Part shown: piece after piece, positions 1-9,885 of the stretch
Layout of the letters: each line of letters starts with the position of its first letter
Position numbering within the stretch: the stretch's first letter is position 1
From: an uncultured bacterium
GTDB lineage: Bacteria; Bacteroidota; Ignavibacteria; UBA10030; BY39
DNA: 64,000 bases
NCBI GenBank assembly: GCA_937967455.1
Contig: CALCJK010000003.1
Span: forward strand, 62,001 to 126,000
Reading direction: 5' to 3'
Translations under genes and position numbers: made by a program
Notes under the pieces: generated by a model
Databases searched by the model: none
What the model was told of the DNA's origin: nothing
What the model saw: the letters and a program-made list of their open reading frames with translations, nothing else

Positions 1-214
1 CAACAATAAAACTTATGCAGCATCGTTCTATAATTTGGGAAAATTTCTGCTCCCCTTTCTGAGTGCCCTCCTTATGACACATTGTACATTGCTCTGATGA
101 GAAGGAATGCATCATTTTGCAATAATGGAGAACAACTGGTAGTCCAGAATTAAAAATAGTGAAAAATATAATTACTGTGATGAAGATAAGTTTTAATTTT
201 GTTATTGTTTTCAT
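1..214 (-). CDS. Partial (C-terminus outside window) small secreted cysteine protein, HYC_CC_PP-like
   Basis: Reverse-complement reading from CAT at 212-214: MKTITKLKLIFITVIIFFTIFNSGLPVVLHYCKMMHSFSSEQCTMCHKEGTQKGEQKFSQIIERCCISFIV...; signal-peptide-like N-terminus, HYC and CC motifs. Runs off the left edge. Confidence 0.6.
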   Translation of the reverse strand, partial: MKTITKLKLIFITVIIFFTIFNSGLPVVLHYCKMMHSFSSEQCTMCHKEGTQKGEQKFSQIIERCCISFIV

Positions 215-277
215 ACTACCATCATTAACATAGCAAATATTTATTAAGTTTCAAAATTCATTAGTTTAAGAATATTG

Positions 278-1006
278 TTATCTATATAAAAATTTTAAAT
301 CAAATAAGTTTGAAACACCAAGAGGTTTAGGTGAATACAATGGTTCTCCATATTCAACTCCAATCAAATTTCCGTAATATTTAGCCCGAATATCTAAGAA
401 TTCTAGAAAAGATTTTTTGCTTAAAAGTGTTTCAGGATCTTCGGATTTTGGATTATAAAATTGAGATTTATATGCTTTAACAGCTTTTTGACGTATATGA
501 TAGACATCGCTAATGTCAATTATTATGCTTGGTATAAATTCTAATTTCATCATAAAGTTGAAGTATGTGAGAGGCCTCCATGCTTCTTGAACTTTAGTGT
601 TCTCAGTGGTTTTAATGTTTGCAAGACCTGAGTAATACCATGCCTCCTTGCATAATTGATGTGCTTTTGTATGATCTGGATGTCTATCATGCCAGTGTGG
701 AAATAATAAGATTTCTGGTTTATATTTTCTTATTACTTTAATTAACTTTAGAAGATTGATTCGGTTGTTTTCAATTTCTGTATCTTGTAAATTAAGATTT
801 AAACGTGTTTTTACACCCAGAATTTTTGCTGCTAAAGCGGCTTCCCTGGATCTTATTTCTTTTGTGCCTCTTGTTCCAAGTTCACCTTCAGTGAGATCAA
901 CTATAACAACTTTATAACCTAATTTTATCAATTTTGCGACGGTACCAGCACATCCAAGTTCAACATCATCAGGATGTGCTCCAACTGCAAGAACATCAAT
1001 TTTCAT
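278..1006 (-). CDS. bshB1: Bacillithiol biosynthesis deacetylase BshB1 (LmbE/PIG-L family)
   Basis: MKIDVLAVGAHPDDVELGCAGTVAKL and HWHDRHPDHTKAH motifs of LmbE-like zinc deacetylases. Confidence 0.88.
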   Translation of the reverse strand: MKIDVLAVGAHPDDVELGCAGTVAKLIKLGYKVVIVDLTEGELGTRGTKEIRSREAALAAKILGVKTRLNLNLQDTEIENNRINLLKLIKVIRKYKPEILLFPHWHDRHPDHTKAHQLCKEAWYYSGLANIKTTENTKVQEAWRPLTYFNFMMKLEFIPSIIIDISDVYHIRQKAVKAYKSQFYNPKSEDPETLLSKKSFLEFLDIRAKYYGNLIGVEYGEPLYSPKPLGVSNLFDLKFLYR

Positions 1007-1128
1007 TGTTTAAATTCCGTATTTGTTTTTGTCAAATATAAGTATCATGCTTAATTATTTCAAATTTTTATCCTGATTGTATTTATGAATAATTTTTAAT
1101 ATATTTTGAAAGATTTATTTTTTATTCC

Positions 1129-1968
1129 ATGAAATATGAAGAAATTTTAGTAAAGAACTCAAATGGTGAACCATTTGGAGTTGATTTAAGATACAAAGGT
1201 AGAAAAGATTTCTTTGAATATAAAAATTTCATTTTGATATGTCCAGGTTTTATGGCGTTTAAAGATTGGGGACCATTCCCTTATCTTGCAGAACGATTGT
1301 GTGATGATTTATTTGCTACAATTGTAATGAATTATTCACACAATGGTATAAGTGATAATCGATATAAGATTACGGATTTTAAAAAGTTCTTTGAAAATAC
1401 TATATCAAAAGAATTAAATGATATTGCTTCTGTATTAAATTGGTTATTTAAAATACATGGTGATCGAATTATCAATATAGTTTTGGTAGGGCATTCTCGT
1501 GGAGCGGCAAACAGCATTTTAATTGCTTCAAATTATATAATAAATGGTTTAATAACGATTTCACCAATTGCAAATTATGATCGCTGGAATGACCACCAAA
1601 AATCTTTGTGGCAAAAAAAAGGTTATCTTCCAGTCTCCAATGAAACTTCTAATCCTGCCCTCAAGATTGGTATAGAGTATTTGATTGACCTTGAAAAAAA
1701 TAGAAATGTGTATAATCTTGAATCGGCTATTAAAAAATTAAAGATACCATGGCTTATAATTCATGGTGGGAATGATATTGTTGCAAAACCTGATGAAGCT
1801 AAAAAATTATATGAATTATCTAATAAAAGTACTACAGAGTTAAATTTTATTCCCGATATGGGCCATTTGTTAGGTTATAATCAGAATTCTAATAATGAAA
1901 AAAATATTTTCTTAAATAAAATAATACTTATCATTAAAGAGTGGTTAAATAAAAATTTTAGGAGCTGA
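1129..1968 (+). CDS. Alpha/beta hydrolase
   Basis: VGHSRGAAN nucleophile elbow, CPGFMAFKDWGPF, C-terminal DMGHLL His motif. Confidence 0.8.
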   Translation: MKYEEILVKNSNGEPFGVDLRYKGRKDFFEYKNFILICPGFMAFKDWGPFPYLAERLCDDLFATIVMNYSHNGISDNRYKITDFKKFFENTISKELNDIASVLNWLFKIHGDRIINIVLVGHSRGAANSILIASNYIINGLITISPIANYDRWNDHQKSLWQKKGYLPVSNETSNPALKIGIEYLIDLEKNRNVYNLESAIKKLKIPWLIIHGGNDIVAKPDEAKKLYELSNKSTTELNFIPDMGHLLGYNQNSNNEKNIFLNKIILIIKEWLNKNFRS

Positions 1969-1969
1969 A

Positions 1970-2542
1970 ATGAATAATGACAACATAATAATTAAGGAAA
2001 CAATTATAGTAAGATCCAGTAGTTTAATAAAAAGCATAACTTTAATCTTATCGTTTTCTGTACTTACGGCTGTAGGTGCATGGATTGAAATTCCGACGCA
2101 ACCGGTGCCTTTTACTTTACAAACATTTTTTGTTTTATTGTCGGGTGCTATTCTTGGCTACAGGTATGGTTTTTATAGCCAAGTCATTTATTTAATCATG
2201 GGTGTAATTGGGATACCAGTATTTGCAGGTTTTAGTTCGGGAATTTTGAAATTATTTGGACCAACTGGTGGCTATTTATTAAGTTTTCCAATAGCAGCCT
2301 TTATAACAGGATACTTAGTAAATAAAAAAGATAGTTATTTGTGGGTAATGTTTTCAGTTGCATCAGGAATGGCTTTAGTATTTTTATTAGGCACATTGTA
2401 CTTGAATATCGTTTATTTTAAGAATATTTTTAAGGCAATTTCATACGGATTTGTAATTTTTTCCTGGTGGGATGCTCTTAAAATACTAGCTGTGACTTCG
2501 ATATATAAAGTATTCAATAATTGCTTTAGATTGGAAAAATAA
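1970..2542 (+). CDS. bioY: BioY family biotin transporter
   Basis: GAWIEIPTQPVPFTLQTFFVLLSGAILGYRYG...GPTGGYLLSFPIAAFITGYL typical BioY. Confidence 0.88.
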   Translation: MNNDNIIIKETIIVRSSSLIKSITLILSFSVLTAVGAWIEIPTQPVPFTLQTFFVLLSGAILGYRYGFYSQVIYLIMGVIGIPVFAGFSSGILKLFGPTGGYLLSFPIAAFITGYLVNKKDSYLWVMFSVASGMALVFLLGTLYLNIVYFKNIFKAISYGFVIFSWWDALKILAVTSIYKVFNNCFRLEK

Positions 2543-2581
2543 TTATATTAATACACTTTATTTTTAGATTTATCCAGAATA

Positions 2582-3256
2582 TTGAAGAAAATAATAATTG
2601 CAATCGACGGACCTGCAGCAGCAGGTAAATCTACAACTGCTAAATTAGTGGCTGAAAAACTTAATTATTTACACATCGATACCGGGGCAATGTATCGAGC
2701 ATTAACCTACAAAATTCTGCGAGAAGGAATAGACCCCGAGAACGAAACTGCTGTTATCGAAGCGTTAAAAAATAGTAAAGTTGACCTAATAAAAGAAGAA
2801 AATAGAATAAAGGTTTTTTTAGATAATAAGGATGTAAGCGAAAATATAAGAAGCATAGATGTTACAAATGCAGTTAGTGCAATTAGTAGTTATAAAAAAG
2901 TTCGTGAAATGATGGTGGATATACAACGCAGAATCAGTAAAGAAGGTGGTGTTGTATTAGAAGGTAGAGATATAGGTACAGTAGTGGTGCCCAATGCAGA
3001 ACTTAAAATATTTATGATTGCAGGAATAGAAACAAGAGCTAAGCGCCGACAAAAAGAATTATCTGAAAAAGGTTTATTTATTGATTATAACAAGATTGTT
3101 AATGAAATAATAGAAAGAGATAATAAAGATTCAAAAAGAAAAGAAAGTCCTTTGCGCAAAGCTGATGATGCAATCGTGCTAGATACATCAAATTTATCGA
3201 TAGAACAACAAGTAAATTTTATTGTAAAAAAAGCATTAGAAATTATTGAAAATTAA
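2582..3256 (+). CDS. cmk: (d)CMP kinase
   Basis: IAIDGPAAAGKSTTAK P-loop, HIDTGAMYRALT, LEGRDIGTVVVPNAELK; TTG start. Confidence 0.93.
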   Translation: MKKIIIAIDGPAAAGKSTTAKLVAEKLNYLHIDTGAMYRALTYKILREGIDPENETAVIEALKNSKVDLIKEENRIKVFLDNKDVSENIRSIDVTNAVSAISSYKKVREMMVDIQRRISKEGGVVLEGRDIGTVVVPNAELKIFMIAGIETRAKRRQKELSEKGLFIDYNKIVNEIIERDNKDSKRKESPLRKADDAIVLDTSNLSIEQQVNFIVKKALEIIEN

Positions 3257-4139
3257 CATAGATAAAAATTCAGGTTTCTGCTGGGGTGTTGTGCGAACCA
3301 TCGATATGGCTGAAGATGAACTGAAAAATAATTCTCAGCTTTATTGTTTGGGTGAAATTATTCACAACCCCTCTGAGATTAAAAGATTGGAATCGCTTGG
3401 ACTTAAGACAATTACAAGGAATGATTTTCCAAGTATACCAAATTCCCGGGTTCTGATTAGGGCTCATGGTGAACCACCTGAGACATATGAACTAGCAAAA
3501 AAATATAACATAACCTTAATAGATGCAACCTGTCCCGTTGTTACAAAAGTTCAAGAACGAATCAGAAATTATGATAAAATGGGCTATCAGATTGTTATTT
3601 ATGGTAAACAAAACCACGCTGAAGTTATAGGTCTTCTAGGACAGATGAAAGGTACTGGAATAGTTATAGGTTCTTTCGAAGAGGTTGATAAAGTTGATGT
3701 ATCAAAAAATACTGTATTATTTTCACAGACAACGATGGATAAGAATATGTTTTATAAAATACGTGATGAGCTGAAAAGAAGAGTGAAGGAATTAATTGTT
3801 GATTCTTTCGAAACACAGGCGGTACAGTTTATCACAAAAGACACAATATGTGGTCAGGTTTCTGGAAGAGATGTAAAGTTACGGGAATTTGCCAAACAAA
3901 ATGATGTTGTCCTATTTGTTGCTGGTAAATCAAGTTCTAACGGTAAAGTTCTTTATAATATTTGCAAAGAAGTAAATTCAAATACATACTTCATCGAAGA
4001 TGAAACAGAGATAGATTTTAAGTGGTTTATTAATGCTAAGACAGTCGGTATCAGTGGTGCTACTTCCACGCCTCAATGGTTAATGGAAAAAGTTAAAAAT
4101 AAAATTGAAGAAGAATTTAAAGAATGTGTTTCGATATAA
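3246..4139 (+). CDS. ispH: 4-hydroxy-3-methylbut-2-enyl diphosphate reductase
   Basis: GFCWGVVRTIDMAE, DATCPVVTKVQ, SGATSTPQWLM; overlaps cmk end, TTG start. Confidence 0.93.
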   Translation: MKINIDKNSGFCWGVVRTIDMAEDELKNNSQLYCLGEIIHNPSEIKRLESLGLKTITRNDFPSIPNSRVLIRAHGEPPETYELAKKYNITLIDATCPVVTKVQERIRNYDKMGYQIVIYGKQNHAEVIGLLGQMKGTGIVIGSFEEVDKVDVSKNTVLFSQTTMDKNMFYKIRDELKRRVKELIVDSFETQAVQFITKDTICGQVSGRDVKLREFAKQNDVVLFVAGKSSSNGKVLYNICKEVNSNTYFIEDETEIDFKWFINAKTVGISGATSTPQWLMEKVKNKIEEEFKECVSI

Positions 4140-4261
4140 AAGCCATCAATAATAAAATAAACAATAACCAAAAACAAATCTTTCTGTTTACGAAACTTAG
4201 TTATGATGGCTGGCTAAGAATCGCAAACAGTAAAGATAATTCTGTGTTAACCGCAGAATGA
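4124..4261 (+). CDS. Possible 45-aa small ORF between ispH and rpsA (GNAT-like DGWLR motif; could be a remnant)
   Basis: ATG at 4124 overlapping the ispH end: MCFDIKAINNKINNNQKQIFLFTKLSYDGWLRIANSKDNSVLTAE*; ends just before the rpsA Shine-Dalgarno. Confidence 0.35.
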   Translation: MCFDIKAINNKINNNQKQIFLFTKLSYDGWLRIANSKDNSVLTAE

Positions 4262-4278
4262 ACCTTTAAGGAGGTTTA

Positions 4279-6120
4279 ATGTCAGAAGATTTAAATGTGA
4301 AAAGTGAATCTAATGTATTAACAACATCAGATGCACAGGAAATGAAAAAAAACACAAAAAATAATTCATTTAATTCTATTAGTCGGATAATCGAAAAAGA
4401 ATATGATGAAAAAGAATTTCAAGAATTAGAAAAATTTTATGAACCCACACTTAGTACTATTACAGCTAATCAGCTAGTAAAGGGAAGGATTATTGCAATT
4501 GGAGAGAATGAAGTTTCCATTGATATAGGTTTCAAATCTGAAGGTGTTGTACCAATAAGCGAATTCCCAAACATCGATGAGCTAAAAGTTGGTGACGAAA
4601 TTGAAGTCTTCCTTGAAAGCATAGAAGATAAAGATGGGCAACTTGTTTTATCTCGTAAACGTGCCGATTTTATGCGCGTTTGGGAAAAAGTTACCAAAGC
4701 TTATGAGACTGGTGAAGTTATTCAAGGTAGAATATTAAGAAGAATTAAAGGTGGCTTAGTTGTGGATATCTGGGGAATAGAAGCATTTTTACCTGGTTCA
4801 CAAATAGATGTAAAACCAATCCGTGATTTTGATCAATTCATAGATAAAGTAATGGATTTCAGAATCGTTAAAATTAACCATGCTGCTGAAAATATAGTGG
4901 TAAGCCATAAAGTCTTAGTTGAAGAGGAAATGGCTGATCAGAGAAATGCAATTCTAAATTCAATTGAAAAAGGTCAAATTTTAGAAGGAACAGTAAAAGC
5001 GATAGCAGACTTCGGTGTTTTTGTGGATTTGGGTGGTGTAGATGGATTAATTCATATCACTGATCTATCTTGGGGTAGAATCAATCATCCATCAGAAGTA
5101 GTGAAGCTTGATCAAGTGATTAATGTTGTTGTTACTGATTATGATCCTGAGAAGAAACGAATATCACTTGGATTAAAACAATTAACTCCACATCCGTGGG
5201 AAAACATAGAAGAAAAATATCCTGTTGGAATGAAGGTTACTGGAAAAGTGGTATCTTTAACTGATTATGGTGCCTTTGTTGAAATTGAAAAAGGTATTGA
5301 AGGATTGATACACATATCTGAAATGAGCTGGACTCAACACATCAAACACCCATCGCAGGTTGTTTCAATGGGACAAATGGTCGATGCAATAATTTTAAGT
5401 CTTGATAAAGAAAATAAAAAAATATCTCTTGGAATAAAGCAATTAGAACCGGACCCCTGGTACAATCTTTTACAAAAATACCCAGTTGGTTCAAGACATA
5501 AAGGTATAGTCAGAAATCTCACCAATTTTGGTGTTTTCGTTGAATTAGAACAAGGTGTTGATGGCTTAATCCATATTTCTGACCTATCCTGGACTAAGAA
5601 AATACGGCATCCTGGAGAAGTTGTAAAGAAAAATCAGCAAATTGATGTAGTGATTCTGGGTGTTGATGTTGAACAAAGAAGAATATCTTTAGGCCACAAA
5701 CAACTTCAAGATAATCCTTGGGATCATTTCGAAAATGTTTATAAAGTAGGTGTAGAAGTAGAAGGTAAATTAACAAGGATAATCGAAAAAGGAGTCATCG
5801 TTGAATTACCTCTTGGAGTTGAAGGATTTGTCCCAGCTTCTCAACTTTCAACAGTACCACTTAAAAATATTGCTGAATCATTTAAGGTTGGGGACATTTT
5901 ACAGCTTAAAGTAATTGAGTTTGATAAAGATTCTAAAAAAATAGTCCTTTCTGCAATTGAATATCTGAAAGGTAAAGAACAAAAATTAGTTGAAGAGTAT
6001 ATAAGTCAACATAAGCTACCTCAAATGAATTTTAAAGATGCCGTGAAAGGTCCACAACCTTCTGAAATTGCATCTTTTGAGGAGTTAGACAAAGCACCCA
6101 GTCCAGATGATATCATCTGA
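4279..6120 (+). CDS. rpsA: 30S ribosomal protein S1
   Basis: Six S1-type repeats (e.g. [31 protein letters not shown]); AAGGAGG Shine-Dalgarno upstream. Confidence 0.95.
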   Translation: MSEDLNVKSESNVLTTSDAQEMKKNTKNNSFNSISRIIEKEYDEKEFQELEKFYEPTLSTITANQLVKGRIIAIGENEVSIDIGFKSEGVVPISEFPNIDELKVGDEIEVFLESIEDKDGQLVLSRKRADFMRVWEKVTKAYETGEVIQGRILRRIKGGLVVDIWGIEAFLPGSQIDVKPIRDFDQFIDKVMDFRIVKINHAAENIVVSHKVLVEEEMADQRNAILNSIEKGQILEGTVKAIADFGVFVDLGGVDGLIHITDLSWGRINHPSEVVKLDQVINVVVTDYDPEKKRISLGLKQLTPHPWENIEEKYPVGMKVTGKVVSLTDYGAFVEIEKGIEGLIHISEMSWTQHIKHPSQVVSMGQMVDAIILSLDKENKKISLGIKQLEPDPWYNLLQKYPVGSRHKGIVRNLTNFGVFVELEQGVDGLIHISDLSWTKKIRHPGEVVKKNQQIDVVILGVDVEQRRISLGHKQLQDNPWDHFENVYKVGVEVEGKLTRIIEKGVIVELPLGVEGFVPASQLSTVPLKNIAESFKVGDILQLKVIEFDKDSKKIVLSAIEYLKGKEQKLVEEYISQHKLPQMNFKDAVKGPQPSEIASFEELDKAPSPDDII

Positions 6121-6146
6121 TTTTAGAAACTAAAAATTGGATTTAA

Positions 6147-6176
6147 GAGTTAGTTCATATGAACTAACTCTTTTTT
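6147..6176 (+). terminator. Rho-independent terminator after rpsA
   Basis: GAGTTAGTTCAT/ATGAACTAACTC perfect inverted repeat followed by TTTTTT. Confidence 0.9.
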
Positions 6177-6188
6177 AATATTAATAAA

Positions 6189-7499
6189 ATGAATAAAGTA
6201 GCATTTTACACCTTAGGATGTAAATTAAATTTTGCAGAAACCTCTACAATAGCCAGAACATTCCTTGAAAATGGTTTCTCAATTACAAAATTTGAAGATA
6301 AATCCGATGTATATGTAATTAATACTTGTACTGTATCTCAACGGGCTGATAAAGAATGTAGAAAAATAATTAGAAGCATAATTCGTCGTTCACCAAAAGC
6401 ATATGTAATAGTTACTGGATGCTATGCACAACTAAGACCAGAAGAAATTGCTTCGATCGAAGGTGTAGATCTGGTTTTAGGTACTACAGAAAAGTTTAAT
6501 ATACAGAACTACCTTCCAAATCTAGACAAATCGAAATCGCCACAAATTTATGTATCTGAGCTTTCCGAAAATAATGACTTTGGAATTGCTTATTCAGGTG
6601 ATGTTGATGATAGGACAAGAGCATTTCTGAAAGTTCAGGATGGTTGCGATTTTAATTGCTCATTCTGTACAATACCTCTTGCCAGAGGTGATAGCAGAAG
6701 CCTGCCGATAAAATCTGTATTGCAACAGGCAAGGTATTTAGCGGATAGAGGATATAAAGAAATCGTACTTTCGGGTGTCAATGTTGGTGATTATGGGAAA
6801 AAAGATGGTGAAAATTTGCAAATGCTTTTGAAAAGTCTTGTGCAAATTGAAGGCATCGAACGCATAAGAATTAGCTCTATAGAGCCAAATTTATTGAGTA
6901 CAGATCTCATCAATTTTATACTTGATAACGAAAAATTATGTAATCATTTTCATGTACCTCTGCAAAGTGGATCAAATGAAATCCTTAAAATGATGCGCCG
7001 AAGATATACAGCAGAAAATTATCAAAATCTCATTAATGATATAAATAGAAAAGATCCGAATGCTGCAGTAGGTGCTGATGTTATAGTTGGTTTTCCAGGG
7101 GAAACAGAAAAACATTTTCTGGAAACTTACCAGCTTTTGTTAGATTTACCCGTGTCATATTTGCATGTATTTACATATTCAGAAAGACCTAATACTCCCG
7201 CTGCTGAATTTGAAAATCGTGTTGAACCTAGAATTAGATTCGAAAGAAACAGAAAATTGAGATTGCTGAGCAAGAAGAAAAAAACTAATTTTTTTTCTAA
7301 ATTCTTAAATAAATATGTTCAAGTTCTTTTTGAATCCAATCATGAGGATGGATATATCTACGGTTTTACAAGGAATTATATAAGAGTTCGTACAGAATAT
7401 TCAGAAAATTTGGTTAATAAAATTGTTCCCGTCCAAATTATTTCAATAGATGATGATGTATGTGTAGCAAGTTTACAATCTGAAATTTTAACTGTATAA
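6189..7499 (+). CDS. mtaB: tRNA t(6)A37 methylthiotransferase MtaB
   Basis: UPF0004 TLGCKLNFAETS, radical SAM CDFNCSFCTIPLARG, TRAM-like C-terminus. Confidence 0.9.
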   Translation: MNKVAFYTLGCKLNFAETSTIARTFLENGFSITKFEDKSDVYVINTCTVSQRADKECRKIIRSIIRRSPKAYVIVTGCYAQLRPEEIASIEGVDLVLGTTEKFNIQNYLPNLDKSKSPQIYVSELSENNDFGIAYSGDVDDRTRAFLKVQDGCDFNCSFCTIPLARGDSRSLPIKSVLQQARYLADRGYKEIVLSGVNVGDYGKKDGENLQMLLKSLVQIEGIERIRISSIEPNLLSTDLINFILDNEKLCNHFHVPLQSGSNEILKMMRRRYTAENYQNLINDINRKDPNAAVGADVIVGFPGETEKHFLETYQLLLDLPVSYLHVFTYSERPNTPAAEFENRVEPRIRFERNRKLRLLSKKKKTNFFSKFLNKYVQVLFESNHEDGYIYGFTRNYIRVRTEYSENLVNKIVPVQIISIDDDVCVASLQSEILTV

Positions 7500-7511
7500 G
7501 AAAGATAAATT

Positions 7512-8255
7512 ATGAAACAGATACAATTAATTATAGTTTTAAGCTTATTATCGCAATTTCTTTATTCTCAAACTGATAAAAATATTACAAATAAAAACAG
7601 AATTGATTTTTTTGCAAATTATCAGAACAATATATCAGGTTTCAATCAAGCAGATTTTCAGTATAATGAAAATAAAAAGAAATCGGTGCCTCTTGCAGTT
7701 GGTTTGTCGTTATTAATTCCCGGAATGGGGGAATTGTATGTTGGTAATTATAATAAAATTGGTCGCTACTTTACAGGAGCAGAAGCAACCCTATGGTTGA
7801 CTTACGCATCATTGACTTACTACAGCAAATGGATAATTGATGATGCCCGTAAATTTGCTGGCGTTAATGCAAAAGTTAATATATCAGGGAAAGATGAGAA
7901 ATTTTTTGTAAATATTGGTAATTATTCAGACATATATCAATATAATGAAAGAAAACTTCAGGAAAGGAAAGAAGAACAATTATACGACCCTAATTCTGAT
8001 TATTTCTGGCAATGGAATAGCGAAACAAATAGATTAAAATATAGAAGCTTAAGAATTAAAGGTGATGATTTTCTCAATAGCACGCAATTTGTTTTAGGTG
8101 CAATATTGGCTAATCACATTATAAGTGCAGTTATTGCTGGTAACTTAGCCATCAAATATAATGAAACGAATAATCAGACATTACAAATAAATACAGATGT
8201 TAAAGGTACTGTTGATTTTCCAATACTTGTTTTAACTATTTCTAGTACATTTTAA
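7512..8255 (+). CDS. Secreted/membrane protein, DUF5683-like
   Basis: Signal peptide; SVPLAVGLSLLIPGMGELYVGNYNKIGRYFTGAEATLWL. Confidence 0.55.
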   Translation: MKQIQLIIVLSLLSQFLYSQTDKNITNKNRIDFFANYQNNISGFNQADFQYNENKKKSVPLAVGLSLLIPGMGELYVGNYNKIGRYFTGAEATLWLTYASLTYYSKWIIDDARKFAGVNAKVNISGKDEKFFVNIGNYSDIYQYNERKLQERKEEQLYDPNSDYFWQWNSETNRLKYRSLRIKGDDFLNSTQFVLGAILANHIISAVIAGNLAIKYNETNNQTLQINTDVKGTVDFPILVLTISSTF

Positions 8256-8257
8256 AG

Positions 8258-8986
8258 TTGCGAAATATCAAACTTAAAATTGAATATGATGGTACAAATT
8301 ACGTTGGGTGGCAATCTCAATCCAATGGCAAAAGTGTACAAACAGAAATTGAGAATTGTCTAAAGCAGATATTGCAGGAAAATGTATCACTAATAGGTGC
8401 AGGAAGAACAGACAGTGGTGTACACGCAAAAGGTCAGGTTGCAAATTTTAAATCTAATACAAAACTTGATTTAAATAAAATTCAGAAAAGCTTGAATTCT
8501 CTATTACCTGATGACATAAAAATAATGAGTATTCAAGAAGTGCCGATTGATTTCCATTCAAGATATAGTGCAAAATCCAGAATTTATGTTTACTACATAT
8601 CAACTTTTCCGACTGCAATATTTAGAAATTACTCATGGTATGTAAAATATAATTTAAACATAGATTTATTAAATGAATGTTCAAAATTAATTCTGGGGGT
8701 ACATGATTTTGAAGGATTTTCCAAACTTGATGAGGCTAATGAAAATTATTTGAGTAATGTATTTATTTCAGGATGGATTGTCAAAAAAAAGTTTTTAAAA
8801 TACAAGATAGAAGCAAATAGGTTTTTATATGGTATGGTTCGCGGATTGGTTGGTACGATGGTAGATGTAGCGAGAGAGTATTTGACCATTGAAGATTTTA
8901 AGTTTGTTTTGGACAAAAAAGATAGGTGCAGAGCAGGACAATTTGCTCCAGCTAAAGGTTTATTTTTAGAAAATATTAAATATTGA
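8258..8986 (+). CDS. truA: tRNA pseudouridine synthase A
   Basis: KIEYDGTNYVGWQSQ, GAGRTDSGVHAKGQVANF; TTG start. Confidence 0.93.
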   Translation: MRNIKLKIEYDGTNYVGWQSQSNGKSVQTEIENCLKQILQENVSLIGAGRTDSGVHAKGQVANFKSNTKLDLNKIQKSLNSLLPDDIKIMSIQEVPIDFHSRYSAKSRIYVYYISTFPTAIFRNYSWYVKYNLNIDLLNECSKLILGVHDFEGFSKLDEANENYLSNVFISGWIVKKKFLKYKIEANRFLYGMVRGLVGTMVDVAREYLTIEDFKFVLDKKDRCRAGQFAPAKGLFLENIKY

Positions 8987-9000
8987 TAAAAGGAGGAATT

Positions 9001-9816
9001 ATGAAAAACTATATTACATTATCAATCTTAATTTTATGGTTGGCAGTATTTAGTTTTATGTGTGCAAGTCTGGCTTTTAATATTTTCTCAGATCAAGATG
9101 ATGTAAAACTTGGTCAACAACTTGATGAAGAAATAAGAAGTAAACCACAGGAATACCCAATCTTACAAAATCGGAAAGATATATTAAATTATATTGAGCA
9201 AATCGGTCAGAAAATCTTGAATTCTCCAAATGTTAAGAAAAGAGGTATTTATGCGTACAAGTTTGAGGTAATTCACGATGATAACACTATAAATGCATTT
9301 GCTACACCTGGTGGTTATGTATATGTATATACTGGTTTGTTAAAATTTGTAGATAATGAAGCAACACTGGCAGGTATTATAGGACATGAGATTGCTCATG
9401 CTGAAAGAAGGCATGCAACTCAACGATTGACAAAATATTATGGCGCAAGTATTTTACTTTCAATTGTACTTGGAGAAAAACCCTCTCAGCTAGCTGAGAT
9501 TGCAGCAAATCTTTTTACTGGACTGGCATTTTTAGCAAATAGCAGAGCAGATGAAAAAGAATCAGACGAATATTCCATAAAATATTTAAAGGATACTGAA
9601 TATTATCCGGGAGCAATTAAGTATTTCTTCGATAAGATACAGGCTGAAAAAGGTACCAGAGGTGGAAGTATAGAACGACTTCTCTCCACACATCCGTTAC
9701 CACAGGATCGGGTCGACTTTGTAATACAGGAAATGCAGAAAATTGGTAATCCTGAACCTAATGAGAATAACCTATTTACAACAAGATACCAGAATTTTAA
9801 AAGAACATTACCTTAG
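9001..9816 (+). CDS. M48 family metalloprotease, signal/lipoprotein-like N-terminus
   Basis: HEIAHAERRHATQR zinc motif. The track start 8983 precedes the AAGGAGG Shine-Dalgarno (~8990-8996), so ATG at 9001 is preferred. Confidence 0.88.
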   Translation: MKNYITLSILILWLAVFSFMCASLAFNIFSDQDDVKLGQQLDEEIRSKPQEYPILQNRKDILNYIEQIGQKILNSPNVKKRGIYAYKFEVIHDDNTINAFATPGGYVYVYTGLLKFVDNEATLAGIIGHEIAHAERRHATQRLTKYYGASILLSIVLGEKPSQLAEIAANLFTGLAFLANSRADEKESDEYSIKYLKDTEYYPGAIKYFFDKIQAEKGTRGGSIERLLSTHPLPQDRVDFVIQEMQKIGNPEPNENNLFTTRYQNFKRTLP

Positions 9817-9885
9817 TTTGTTTATATTTAATCTTTGTTTTAAATTTAAATTAAACATTATGTAAAACTAATTGAAAACTTATTT

